Positions 27,365-35,735 of a stretch of 48,105 nucleotides of DNA are shown in pieces. The notes under the pieces were generated by a model that was given only the letters and a program-made list of their open reading frames with translations, had not been told where the DNA came from and did not search any database. The DNA comes from Pedobacter sp. SYSU D00535 (GTDB taxonomy: Bacteria; Bacteroidota; Bacteroidia; Sphingobacteriales; Sphingobacteriaceae): contig NZ_JAFEWD010000019.1 in NCBI RefSeq assembly GCF_017355855.1, forward strand, positions 1-48,105. Direction: 5' to 3'. Every line of letters starts with the position of its first letter. Position 1 is the stretch's first letter. Position numbers and translations under genes: made by a program.

Positions 27365-28267
27365 CTATTCCTCCCCTCTTGCAAAGCCTACGGTTTCCCT
27401 GAAGACTTGAGGCGCCACTTCCGCATTTGTTTTGAAAAAGCGGCTGAAATAAAACTCGTCATTGAAGCCCAATTCATACGCGATCCTTTTAACAGGCTTG
27501 GACGTCAGATACAGTTCTCTTTTAGCTTCGATTACAATGCGTTCTGCTATCAGATTACTAACCGTCCTCTTGAAATGCGTTTTAGACAACCTATTTAGGG
27601 CCTTCATCGAAATGTTTAAAAGGTCCGCATAGTCAGCGGGACTACGTTTCGTTTTATAGTGCTCATCAATCGCATCTTGTAAGTTCTTCAGGATAAAAGG
27701 TTCTTTGTCCATCAACTTAGTTTCATCTGTTGGCTGCTGGGCGGTTTTATACCTGGATGCCTTGATCAGAAAGATCTTAAGATAGGCCACCAGAAGCTCA
27801 TACTGGGCAAGATCCGGGCACAGCATTTCACTTTTAAGTTTTGCTACCAAAGCGAGGAGCTCTACCATTTCCTGGTGTTGGATAGCTATCAGGGGCGACG
27901 CGTAAATATTATTAAATAGCACCCCGTCGCAGGTAATTTCCTTCTGATGCTTGTAAATACAGAAAAAATCGGGGTGAAAATTAATCAGGATACCTTGAAA
28001 CTCGGCACCTGCAGTGATGATGAACGGCTGATACAATGAAAAACACATCAAGGCATTTTCATTAAAATCGTATTCTGAAAAGTCTGCCTTCAGCAAACCT
28101 CTCCCTTTCGTCACTAACACAATAGAATAATAGCCTGCCTTCTTTTGCTCTCTGAAATAGCTATCGTCTTCAAACTCATGTATTCTGAAAGCCAGATTAC
28201 CACTTTGAGGATTAACTAATGTAAAGGATGTTTGTGCTGTCATGCAATTAGGGGTGAAAATAATCAA
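27365..28267 (-). CDS. AraC-family transcriptional regulator
   Basis: The 300-residue protein has an N-terminal cupin-like sensing domain (YYSIVLVTKGRGLLKADF) and a C-terminal AraC double helix-turn-helix (about 200-300; YADLLNISMKALNRLSKTHF and AYELGFNDEFYFSRFFK). The start may be ATG at 28267 or at 28243 (MTAQTS). It ends five bases from the convergent kinase gene. It follows the DUF1348 gene by 18 bases in the same direction and likely regulates this small operon. Confidence 0.87.
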   Translation of the reverse strand: MIIFTPNCMTAQTSFTLVNPQSGNLAFRIHEFEDDSYFREQKKAGYYSIVLVTKGRGLLKADFSEYDFNENALMCFSLYQPFIITAGAEFQGILINFHPDFFCIYKHQKEITCDGVLFNNIYASPLIAIQHQEMVELLALVAKLKSEMLCPDLAQYELLVAYLKIFLIKASRYKTAQQPTDETKLMDKEPFILKNLQDAIDEHYKTKRSPADYADLLNISMKALNRLSKTHFKRTVSNLIAERIVIEAKRELYLTSKPVKRIAYELGFNDEFYFSRFFKTNAEVAPQVFRETVGFARGEE

Positions 28268-28285
28268 GCTCGATGAAATCTACCC

Positions 28286-28696
28286 TCAAAGTCGCCGATC
28301 TTTTTCATCGATAGGCAGATCGTTGATACTGGCAAACCTTTTCCGCATCAGACCATGCTCATCAAACTCCCAGTTTTCGTTCCCGTAACTGCGGTACCAT
28401 TGCCCGTTTTCATCCCGCCATTCGTACTCGAACCGTACAGCCATACGGTTTTCCCGGAAGCCCCACAATTCCTTTTTCAATTTATAGTCCAGCTCCTTTT
28501 GCCATTTTTTCACAAGAAATGCCTTAACCTCTTCGCGGCCGTTGATGAAATCGGTACGATTCCTCCATTCGGTATCGATTGTGTAGGCCAGGCACACTCT
28601 TTCCGGGTCTTTGCTGTTCCAGGCATCTTCTGCTAACTGCACCTTTTGAAGTGCGGTTTCTAAGGTAAAAGGGGGAAGGAGATATTTTTTTTCCAT
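28286..28696 (-). CDS. DUF1348 / NTF2-like protein
   Basis: The 136-residue protein matches the DUF1348 group of the NTF2/SnoaL fold: an N-terminal helix ([19 protein letters not shown]), then [20 protein letters not shown] and a beta sheet containing [25 protein letters not shown]. The fold is a cone-shaped barrel used by small enzymes and binding proteins; no catalytic residue can be assigned. It lies between an AhpD-like gene and an AraC regulator in one direction (gaps 61 and 18 bases). Confidence 0.85.
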   Translation of the reverse strand: MEKKYLLPPFTLETALQKVQLAEDAWNSKDPERVCLAYTIDTEWRNRTDFINGREEVKAFLVKKWQKELDYKLKKELWGFRENRMAVRFEYEWRDENGQWYRSYGNENWEFDEHGLMRKRFASINDLPIDEKDRRL

Positions 28697-28757
28697 GTTA
28701 AATTTTGATGTTTAAAGGGCGGATACTTCATGATATCCACCCTATTTAAAATTCGAC

Positions 28758-29348
28758 TTAAACTACAGCAGGCTGTACCAGGGCTACCTCGGGAAAATCT
28801 ACACTCACCTTTGCAGCATTATTGAAGTAGTTCGTTAAGATGTTTAAACCAACGTGCGCGATGATTTCCGCAATCGTTTCATCCGTATATCCAACTGCCT
28901 TGAGCGCCTGGATATCCTCATCACTAGTCTGGCCCTTTTGCTGTACAAGAGCCTGAGCAAAACCTAGTGCGGCCTGAATTTTCTCATCCGAAGATCTTCC
29001 CTCCCGGGCCGCATCGATAGCGGGCACATCGACATGTACGAGCTTTTCTGCAATGAAGCTGTGGGCCGCGTTGCAGTAACTGCAGGCATTTGCATTTGCC
29101 ACAGTTAGTGCGATCAGCTCGCCAAGTCTCGCTCCAAGTTTACCCTCCCCAAGGGCCGCGCTTAAGGAGAGGTAGCCATTTAGTACAGCCGGGGAATTTC
29201 CCATAGTGCGCATCATGTTAGGTACCATGCCTAACTTACTTTGAATAGTGTTGAAGAGATCTTTCGATTTTCCAGTGGTCTTTTCGGGTTCCAGTGCAAT
29301 TAATCGTTGCATATTTGTATGAATTTTTGTTGTCACCATTGACTTCAC
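28758..29348 (-). CDS. Carboxymuconolactone decarboxylase / AhpD-like peroxidase-family protein
   Basis: The 196-residue protein shows the AhpD-type redox motif CSYCNAAH with Cys89, Cys92 and His96, preceded by the family pattern GELIALTVANANA. Such proteins reduce peroxides through the CXXC pair or are related decarboxylases. The start could be ATG at 29348 or at 29312 (MQRLIALEPEK); the second is supported by a usual family N-terminus. It is the first gene of the AhpD-DUF1348-AraC run, suggesting a stress or xenobiotic response. Confidence 0.88.
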   Translation of the reverse strand: MKSMVTTKIHTNMQRLIALEPEKTTGKSKDLFNTIQSKLGMVPNMMRTMGNSPAVLNGYLSLSAALGEGKLGARLGELIALTVANANACSYCNAAHSFIAEKLVHVDVPAIDAAREGRSSDEKIQAALGFAQALVQQKGQTSDEDIQALKAVGYTDETIAEIIAHVGLNILTNYFNNAAKVSVDFPEVALVQPAVV

Positions 29349-29491
29349 AAAGGTGCATTCGACCTGAGCTTTACAACATGGACAAAAGGAGTTAAGGCAT
29401 GCACAATTGAGACGAAAGTTCTCTGTCTCACTCGTAAAACAGAAAGTTTAGAGGCGGGTTATTATTCCATACTTTAACACAACACGCACGG

Positions 29492-30043
29492 ATGAAAACA
29501 GAACTACAAAAAATGCTCGATGGAGAGCTCTATGAAGCATGGGACCAGGAGTTAACGCAAATGCGGGCAAAGGCGCGGGAACTCTTAGGTCGGTACAATC
29601 AGCTGATAGCTGCCCCTCAGGAAGAGAAAACCAATGTTTTGAAAGAGCTGCTTGGTAGCTGTTCCGGCATCGATATACAACCACCTTTTTACTGCGACTA
29701 CGGCAGCAATATTTATGCAGGCAAAAACTTCTTTATGAACTTCAACTGCGTCATACTCGACTGTGCCCGTGTTACCATCGGGGATAATGTTCAATGCGGT
29801 CCTTATGTTCAAATTTACACCGCCTACCATCCGCTGATAGCAGCAGAACGGATCAAGGGGCCGGAATTAGCGTCCCCCATTACCATCGGCGACAATGTCT
29901 GGATCGGCGGCGGGGCCATCATTTGTCCGGGCGTTACCATCGGCGAGAACAGCACCATAGGTGCCGGCAGTGTAGTTACCCGGGATATCCCGGCTAATGT
30001 ATTTGCCGCCGGAAACCCCTGCCGCGTTATCCGGCAACTTTAA
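29492..30043 (+). CDS. Maltose/galactoside O-acetyltransferase-like hexapeptide protein
   Basis: The 183-residue protein has an N-terminal helical Mac domain (MLDGELYEAWDQELTQMRAK) followed by a left-handed beta-helix made of hexapeptide repeats (ITIGDNVWIGGGAIICPGVT, IGENSTIGAGSVV). The catalytic His is in IYTAYHPL. These trimeric enzymes acetylate sugars with acetyl-CoA. It is divergent from the AhpD-like gene. No pathway partner is adjacent. Confidence 0.9.
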   Translation: MKTELQKMLDGELYEAWDQELTQMRAKARELLGRYNQLIAAPQEEKTNVLKELLGSCSGIDIQPPFYCDYGSNIYAGKNFFMNFNCVILDCARVTIGDNVQCGPYVQIYTAYHPLIAAERIKGPELASPITIGDNVWIGGGAIICPGVTIGENSTIGAGSVVTRDIPANVFAAGNPCRVIRQL

Positions 30044-30262
30044 GTAGTTCCGCCCTCCAACTGTATACAAAATACTACAGATCCCGGTTCACCCCCAACT
30101 TTCTCTCGAAAAAATCGCTGTTAGAACCCCTGCGATTAATGTATTGGTTTTCAATGCACCTCGGCTCACCTGCACAGAAGAGTTCCTGCAAAGCGCCCAA
30201 TTGGTAAACTTCTTGCGAATAGGCAAGCGGCTACTTATTGTAAACTACTTACATCACTTAGT

Positions 30263-30949
30263 ATGAGAAAAAAGTTACCTGGTATTCTTTTTATGCTTTG
30301 CCTTTCCCTTTGTGCATACTCACAAACTGCCCAACGGACATTCAAGAAACTGGCAATCGGATTAGAAGGAGGGTCGACACATCATTGGGGAGACCTCACC
30401 GTGGTGGACATAAAAAAACATTTCGGGGCTACAGCAGACTATTACCTTACCCCTTATATCCCCGTTGGATTCGAATTCCAAAGGGGAACCCTGGTAGGCT
30501 CCGAGTTGCAGCAGCCCTTCCGTAAATTCAGAAATCACTATCACTCGTACATCGTTACCGGCCAGTTACATTTGGGGGAATTCATTTACCGCAACACAAC
30601 GACCTACAACTCGAAGCGGGAATTTGTGTTCAACATGTTGAAGGGTGGATTTGTAGGGACAGGATTTGGCGTGATGGTCCATAAGCATATCCGCGCTTTC
30701 AGAAATCCAAAAGACGAAAGCACTTTCGGCCTGGACCGTACAGCCGAATATATTTTCCCCGTTAGCATTGGTTGGGATAGCTCTGGCTTTGAGAACCGGC
30801 TTATAGCGGGTATTAAGGGACAGCTCTATTTCGTACAGGGCGACAACATGGACGCTTACCACATCAAAAACAGCCATAACGATGTTTACGGTACTGTGGC
30901 CCTTACCTTGAAATACCGTTTCGGGTTGGAGGGCATCAACCGGTTCTAA
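30263..30949 (+). CDS. Outer-membrane beta-barrel protein
   Basis: The 228-residue protein carries a signal peptide (MRKKLPGILFMLCLSLCAYSQ). The rest consists of alternating hydrophobic strands ending in VALTLKYRFGLEGINRF with a terminal aromatic residue, as in outer-membrane barrels. It resembles the many Bacteroidota proteins annotated as outer-membrane beta-barrel domain; the specific function is unknown. It is a single gene; the preceding 219-base spacer shows no clear feature. Confidence 0.7.
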   Translation: MRKKLPGILFMLCLSLCAYSQTAQRTFKKLAIGLEGGSTHHWGDLTVVDIKKHFGATADYYLTPYIPVGFEFQRGTLVGSELQQPFRKFRNHYHSYIVTGQLHLGEFIYRNTTTYNSKREFVFNMLKGGFVGTGFGVMVHKHIRAFRNPKDESTFGLDRTAEYIFPVSIGWDSSGFENRLIAGIKGQLYFVQGDNMDAYHIKNSHNDVYGTVALTLKYRFGLEGINRF

Positions 30950-31026
30950 TTCCGCTGAGGGTACTGCTGACCGGTGGTTTGCCGAAAGACACGTAGAAAA
31001 ACCACAGAAAAACGGAGGCTATTGGT

Positions 31027-31742
31027 ATGGCTCTTGCACCATCTTCCCCAAGATTGCCAGCCGTAACTTATACAAAAAAGGCCGGCTCTCGGTAAAGCCG
31101 GGCGCTGTACAAAGTAGTACGGAGCCGGAGAATAGCCTCCATCCCCTTCTGCTCGATAAATATAAAAACGGCCTTTTTTACATTCCTGCCAGTTACCGTC
31201 CCAACGAGAGCTCAGCCTTGGCAGTCATGCTCCATGGCGCCGGAGGTACTGCCGAACATGGCATCTCCTACCTTCGCAAGTACGCCGATGAGCTGAATAT
31301 AATTCTCCTTGCTCCTGTCTCAAGAGACTATTCATGGGATATCATTGCGGATGAAGGCTTTGGTGCGGACGTTATCTACATTGATCAATCACTTGCCTAT
31401 CTATTTGAAAATTATGAAATAAATACGCAGCAGCTGACGATCGGTGGCTTTTCTGACGGAGCTTCTTACGCATTGAGCCTGGGTCTCGGAAATGGAGACC
31501 TTTTTACGCACGTCCTCGCTTTTTCTCCCGGTTTTATTCATACCGAGGAGATGGTGGGCAAACCCAAAGTTTTTATTTCACATGGAATAGATGATGATAT
31601 CTTGCCCATCAACCCCTGCAGCCGGAGAATAATGCGGCAATTAACTTCTGCCGATTACCATCCCGAGTATTTGGAATTTGAAGGCAGACACGAGATCCCC
31701 GACCAAATCATAAAAGCCGCCCTCAGCTGGTTCCTTCAGTAA
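31027..31742 (+). CDS. Phospholipase/carboxylesterase-family hydrolase with apparent frameshift
   Basis: The main frame encodes NGLFYIPASYRP, MLHGAGGTAEHG, GGFSDGAS (nucleophile Ser), HGIDDDILP (Asp) and GRHEIPD (His), a complete alpha/beta hydrolase of the carboxylesterase/phospholipase group. This frame is open back to 30912 but has no ATG, GTG or TTG before a TTG at 31218, which would cut off the conserved N-terminus. An ATG at 31027 in the +1 frame reads 18 codons to AAAAAAG (31074-31080), phased as A AAA AAG; a -1 shift there enters the hydrolase frame exactly at GRLSVKPG. Either this is a -1 slippage gene, a missing A in the run, or a damaged gene. Confidence 0.6.
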
Positions 31743-31746
31743 GCAA

Positions 31747-32136
31747 CTAGCGAATGGATATTTGACGGGTAGCCGCGTTGTAGCTCTTACCTGCTCCCTG
31801 TCTGGCAATTCTGTCCTCTACGAGGTTCTGAAGCTCATGTACCCAGCGCACAAAAGGGTATTCAATCTGTGAAGAGAACTCCCGGACCGTAAATTCATCT
31901 TCCCCGATAAATACTACGGCAATCCCATCCTGAGGAAGGGTTTCAAAAAGATAGATGGTAAAATGAGTGCTTTGACGATAGACACGGTAACCCAGCTCCT
32001 CAAAATGACGCTGGCTGATGGGCATGGGATCAAGATAGGAGGAACTTTCGAGGCCAGCCACCGTCTCAATCCGTTGAAGCGCTCCTTCGAAGAGCGCATA
32101 GTTTCCCATCCTAAACGCAGAAATAGAAATATTCAT
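31747..32136 (-). CDS. Hypothetical cytosolic protein
   Basis: The 129-residue protein has no signal peptide or membrane segment. It contains MGNYALFEGALQRIETVAGL and IEYPFVRWVHELQNLVEDRIA, predicted mixed alpha/beta. I do not recognise the family. It is convergent with the esterase gene (four bases between stops) and lies upstream of nothing in its own direction that is close, so context tells little. Confidence 0.6.
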   Translation of the reverse strand: MNISISAFRMGNYALFEGALQRIETVAGLESSSYLDPMPISQRHFEELGYRVYRQSTHFTIYLFETLPQDGIAVVFIGEDEFTVREFSSQIEYPFVRWVHELQNLVEDRIARQGAGKSYNAATRQISIR

Positions 32137-32231
32137 GATGTAACAGAATCGACTATTTAGAACGACTCTTCAGCAGCAAAAATTGTAGTAATATGGAAAA
32201 CTGTGCACAGTAAGTTTCTTTCTCCCCTGTC

Positions 32232-34604
32232 CTATTTGCTGTTTACGTCAAAACTTGTTATTGTCATTCCGGGCCTGCCACCCTCGGCTATTCCCTGAAC
32301 AACTATTGTGTAGTTACCAGACATGTCAGAGGTATAAAAATCAAAGCTCGCTTTGCCTTCCCCGTCTGTACGGTTCAGTGGCGACCAGTAGAGGGTGTTC
32401 CGGTAGTCGGGAATCCTGCTCAAATTTATATCCCCTTCGTACATCGGCGCATAAAACTCCCGCTGCAGCTGCATACCCTCATAGTCTACTACCGTCGCTT
32501 TGGGATGAACTTCAAAACCGCCTAAATCACCTTTGTAAGTAGTAAAGGAAGCAATCCCATCGAACACTGCGGAGCCATAGATATATGGTGTATTTACTAC
32601 CTCGAGCTTCTGCACCTTCAATGGGTCAAAAGCGATAATTTTATTTCCATCATCAAAGACAGGAACGCCGTCCAGCAAAATAAGAGGAGGAGTTGGCAGG
32701 AACTGCTTTATCTCGTAATCAAGCATCTTTAGCTGGTACGACTTACGCCGGATAGCCAGCGATATTTCAGGGACATACTCCCGCAGCACCTCCTCCATCG
32801 TAGAAAACCGTACATAATCGTCCAGTAGGTACGTCTTGTCTGCCTTCAGAAAAAAGTTGCTGGAATCGACGGGCGGCAACAGCTCCCTGTTCAGGAACTT
32901 TCCGGCATAAATGTTACGCAGCTGCATGGCAATGCTCGACTGCAAAAGATCAGCTGTAGAACCAGTTTGTTGAACAAACGGCCTGCTTGCAAACGAGCTT
33001 CTTTCGGTTGAAAAAGGGCTAAGAACTTCCACCTTCAGGCTGTCCCAGCGCTGGTCTGTCTGGAGTATCACTTCGCTCGGACCGTAAAAGTCGCGGGTAT
33101 AAAACTTCAACAACCCGCTCGTATCGCTTTCTGCCGAATAAAATTGGACCCTTCTTCCGGGAACTGAGAGATAAGCAGTTCTTCTCGCTGTGGGCGCCAA
33201 GGTCACAGGATCGAGTAACCGGGCGGAAACAACATGCCCCTCTACCTCAGGTAAGTGTGCATGAGTCGCCGGTTTATTTTCGAGCAAAGCCCTCCATTTG
33301 AACCTTCGCCATCCATGAGTGAGCATTAGCAGGTCCGCTGCCTGCTCATCGCCTGATGTAAGATAGTAGGACGGATTTTCAATTTTTCCCTTCAGTTCAG
33401 AACTTAGCCATAGGTAACTGCGAATATCTTCCTCCGCATGAGCTAGAGAATCTGTTTTAAACACAGACACTGAAAAATCAGCAGATACCGGCCGGCGGTT
33501 TTCATCGAATCCTGCGATCTCCAGTTTAACCTTTTGTCGGTTCAGGTATTGGTGCTGGTTGGTAGTAGCGGTTAAGCTAATCCCTTTGACAGGCTTTCTA
33601 AAATAGAGTCGTTCACATAGAGGTTGACACTTTCTGTCGAACAGCGTAATATGAGAAATGCCTTCCGGAAGGTTGTCTGCTCCAATAAAAAATGCCGCCT
33701 GCCCTTCAACCACTGCTGCCGACTGGCTAAGGCTTTTTCTTCCCCCGTGAATAAACAAATACAACGAATCCCTTCCGGGGATATTGGTCCTGACCACCGC
33801 CCGCAAGCCTGTACCTTCCTGCGTTACGGACAGAACATATCCTTCGTCCAGCATCTCCGGCACTGGCGCCGTAAAAGGCTTTCCTTGTTCAGGACGGATA
33901 AAGGCCCTGTAAGTTGCGCCCTTTTCCGGCAAAAAGCTGTGCGCCCCGATTCCAAACCGCCCCGGTTCAAACCGTGCTACAGTGTCGTTATCCTGATTTA
34001 CTATTGCTCCTCTAAATTTCAATCCCTTCCCGGTTCCGTCAACCGCCCGAAAAGCTAGTTTTGAGGGCAAGCCGCTTACCAACCTTCCTCCCTCGGGAAA
34101 AAACTGAATAGCGTTTGTTGCAGCTACAGGCGCAGGAGCTTTCTCCTCCTGCAGGGTGTTCAATACACGGATCGTTTTGTGGAAGAAATAGTCGGCTGTA
34201 AAATTCTTCATCCAATGGGTATACACCCTGAATGTATAGCTTCCGGAAGGAAGGGCGGAAGGAAGATACAGTGAGCCAGCGCCCCTGCCAGCCTTCAATG
34301 AAACTTTTGATTGCAATACAGCTTTGTTTGCAGCATCCAGCATTTCAACATAAGCAACCTTACTTACGTCAGCAAACAAGTGAGTAGCGGCATCAAGGTT
34401 ATAAATCTTAAACCAGATGATTTCTCCTGCGAGATAAGTGTCTTTGTCGGTATGTGTAAAGATCTTCTCCTGCAGGGTCGCCTGTTGATACTGATGGAAA
34501 CTGTTACTAATCGTTCTACCCGGCTGCGCTAAAAGTACGTTTGCGCTTAGCAACAGGAACAAAATCGATAGGGAAAACCCATTTGTTTTTTTCATCATCC
34601 TCAT
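32232..34604 (-). CDS. Exported MG2-like (macroglobulin-type) protein of a TonB-receptor operon
   Basis: The 790-residue protein has a signal peptide (MKKTNGFSLSILFLLLSANVLLAQ; ATG at 34604, or 34595 for MKK). Near residues 45-150 it has an alpha-2-macroglobulin MG2-like domain (EKIFTHTDKDTYLAGEIIWF, LPSGSYTFRVYTHWMKNF). Later Ig-like segments follow, and a plug-like stretch (ILLDGVPVFDD near 660) recalls TonB-receptor plugs, as is common in this Bacteroidota family. It starts three bases after the stop of the DUF4249 gene and is the last gene of the operon. It probably works at the outer membrane or in the periplasm with the receptor; the substrate is unknown. Confidence 0.83.
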   Translation of the reverse strand: MRMMKKTNGFSLSILFLLLSANVLLAQPGRTISNSFHQYQQATLQEKIFTHTDKDTYLAGEIIWFKIYNLDAATHLFADVSKVAYVEMLDAANKAVLQSKVSLKAGRGAGSLYLPSALPSGSYTFRVYTHWMKNFTADYFFHKTIRVLNTLQEEKAPAPVAATNAIQFFPEGGRLVSGLPSKLAFRAVDGTGKGLKFRGAIVNQDNDTVARFEPGRFGIGAHSFLPEKGATYRAFIRPEQGKPFTAPVPEMLDEGYVLSVTQEGTGLRAVVRTNIPGRDSLYLFIHGGRKSLSQSAAVVEGQAAFFIGADNLPEGISHITLFDRKCQPLCERLYFRKPVKGISLTATTNQHQYLNRQKVKLEIAGFDENRRPVSADFSVSVFKTDSLAHAEEDIRSYLWLSSELKGKIENPSYYLTSGDEQAADLLMLTHGWRRFKWRALLENKPATHAHLPEVEGHVVSARLLDPVTLAPTARRTAYLSVPGRRVQFYSAESDTSGLLKFYTRDFYGPSEVILQTDQRWDSLKVEVLSPFSTERSSFASRPFVQQTGSTADLLQSSIAMQLRNIYAGKFLNRELLPPVDSSNFFLKADKTYLLDDYVRFSTMEEVLREYVPEISLAIRRKSYQLKMLDYEIKQFLPTPPLILLDGVPVFDDGNKIIAFDPLKVQKLEVVNTPYIYGSAVFDGIASFTTYKGDLGGFEVHPKATVVDYEGMQLQREFYAPMYEGDINLSRIPDYRNTLYWSPLNRTDGEGKASFDFYTSDMSGNYTIVVQGIAEGGRPGMTITSFDVNSK

Positions 34605-34607
34605 TGC

Positions 34608-35735
34608 TTAATTGGGCCAGAAAGCAGGTTTAACATTAGACCCGCGAAGACGGCAATCAATACAGTGAGCCTCGGCAAAAGAGACCCTGAAACCTCGCAG
34701 ATCCATAAATTCTTCAATAAACAGGTTGCCATTAGCAAAATGGGCTGCACTATCCCTGGCAGTATTTTCCTGACGACAGCCCTGATTGTAGGTCCACTCT
34801 ACTCCAGACGGCTTATCATTACGAGTTATGAAGATCCGCTTCTGACTTATGGAGCCGGCACTTATATAGCCGATCACTACTTCCGCCGGATCGGAAACGC
34901 AATGGAGATTTCCGGAGATTTCGGATGGTTGCGGATCGAAAATACCTCCAATTTGCTCCGTATTCTTTTTCATATTCAGCAGGTATTCGTATGCATCCTT
35001 TGTTAGGGCCTGCTGGTAGACGTTAATGCTATAGCGTTCACTAATTTTCGCTGAGTTGCCTTTTAGAAATACTAGCGGACTTTCCGTGATCTGATCCTTC
35101 GACAGCTTAGCAGAGGATGCAATAAGGATTTCGCTGGACCTTCCGTTTATCCAGCAACGACTGATATTGATGCTCGGATCCCGTTCCACAAGCCTGTTAT
35201 TCCTGAGCTCAATATAAGAAGGATAGGGAGAGATGACCTCATACGTTTCGTCATAAGTCCAGGCGTAGTAGCGGGTATTGTTTGCTGAATCGTGGGTATT
35301 TGCATAGATTTGCATGCCCCCGTTTTCTATCTTCCATCCTATTTTATCTATAGCTGGAGACAATTTGCTCTCTACAAAATCCGACAGGTACACCTTACCA
35401 TCACTAGTCCTGATCCGCAGTCTGTACTTCATGGCTGGGTTCAGATTAAAAGTGGCAAGGGTAGCCTGACCGTTGGCGTCACTAACACCCTCGACCTTTG
35501 AATTATCCTCTCCTTCTATAGTTAAAATCGCACCTCCTTCCGGCCTGAAGCGCACTGATTCCTGCAGGTTTAAGGTCCGGGAAACCGAAATCCTGCTGAA
35601 TCCGCCTCCTGTGTTAATACATCCTTCAACCACCAGGAAGTTATTGTTTCCTGCTACTACTTCCGGATTGAAAGGCTCCTTACAGGCTGTAAAAGACAGC
35701 AGGAGTACCAGGACAACATAAGTAAAACTCTTCAT
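34608..35735 (-). CDS. DUF4249 lipoprotein
   Basis: The 375-residue protein is a lipoprotein: the signal (MKSFTYVVLVLLLSFTAC) places Cys18 for lipidation. The N-terminal part has the DUF4249 pattern (NNNFLVVEGCINTGGGFSRI, then VSRTLNL and an Ig-like YRLRIRTSDGKVYLS). This family is almost always encoded right next to a TonB-dependent receptor, and here it begins directly at the end of the receptor gene (no gap). It is likely the surface-exposed partner of the receptor. Confidence 0.9.
   Translation of the reverse strand: MKSFTYVVLVLLLSFTACKEPFNPEVVAGNNNFLVVEGCINTGGGFSRISVSRTLNLQESVRFRPEGGAILTIEGEDNSKVEGVSDANGQATLATFNLNPAMKYRLRIRTSDGKVYLSDFVESKLSPAIDKIGWKIENGGMQIYANTHDSANNTRYYAWTYDETYEVISPYPSYIELRNNRLVERDPSINISRCWINGRSSEILIASSAKLSKDQITESPLVFLKGNSAKISERYSINVYQQALTKDAYEYLLNMKKNTEQIGGIFDPQPSEISGNLHCVSDPAEVVIGYISAGSISQKRIFITRNDKPSGVEWTYNQGCRQENTARDSAAHFANGNLFIEEFMDLRGFRVSFAEAHCIDCRLRGSNVKPAFWPN

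Noticed and set aside
30974-31005. Inverted repeat GTGGTTT/AAACCAC after the outer-membrane barrel gene
   Set aside because: The loop is about 18 bases and no T-run follows, so it is not a convincing terminator.
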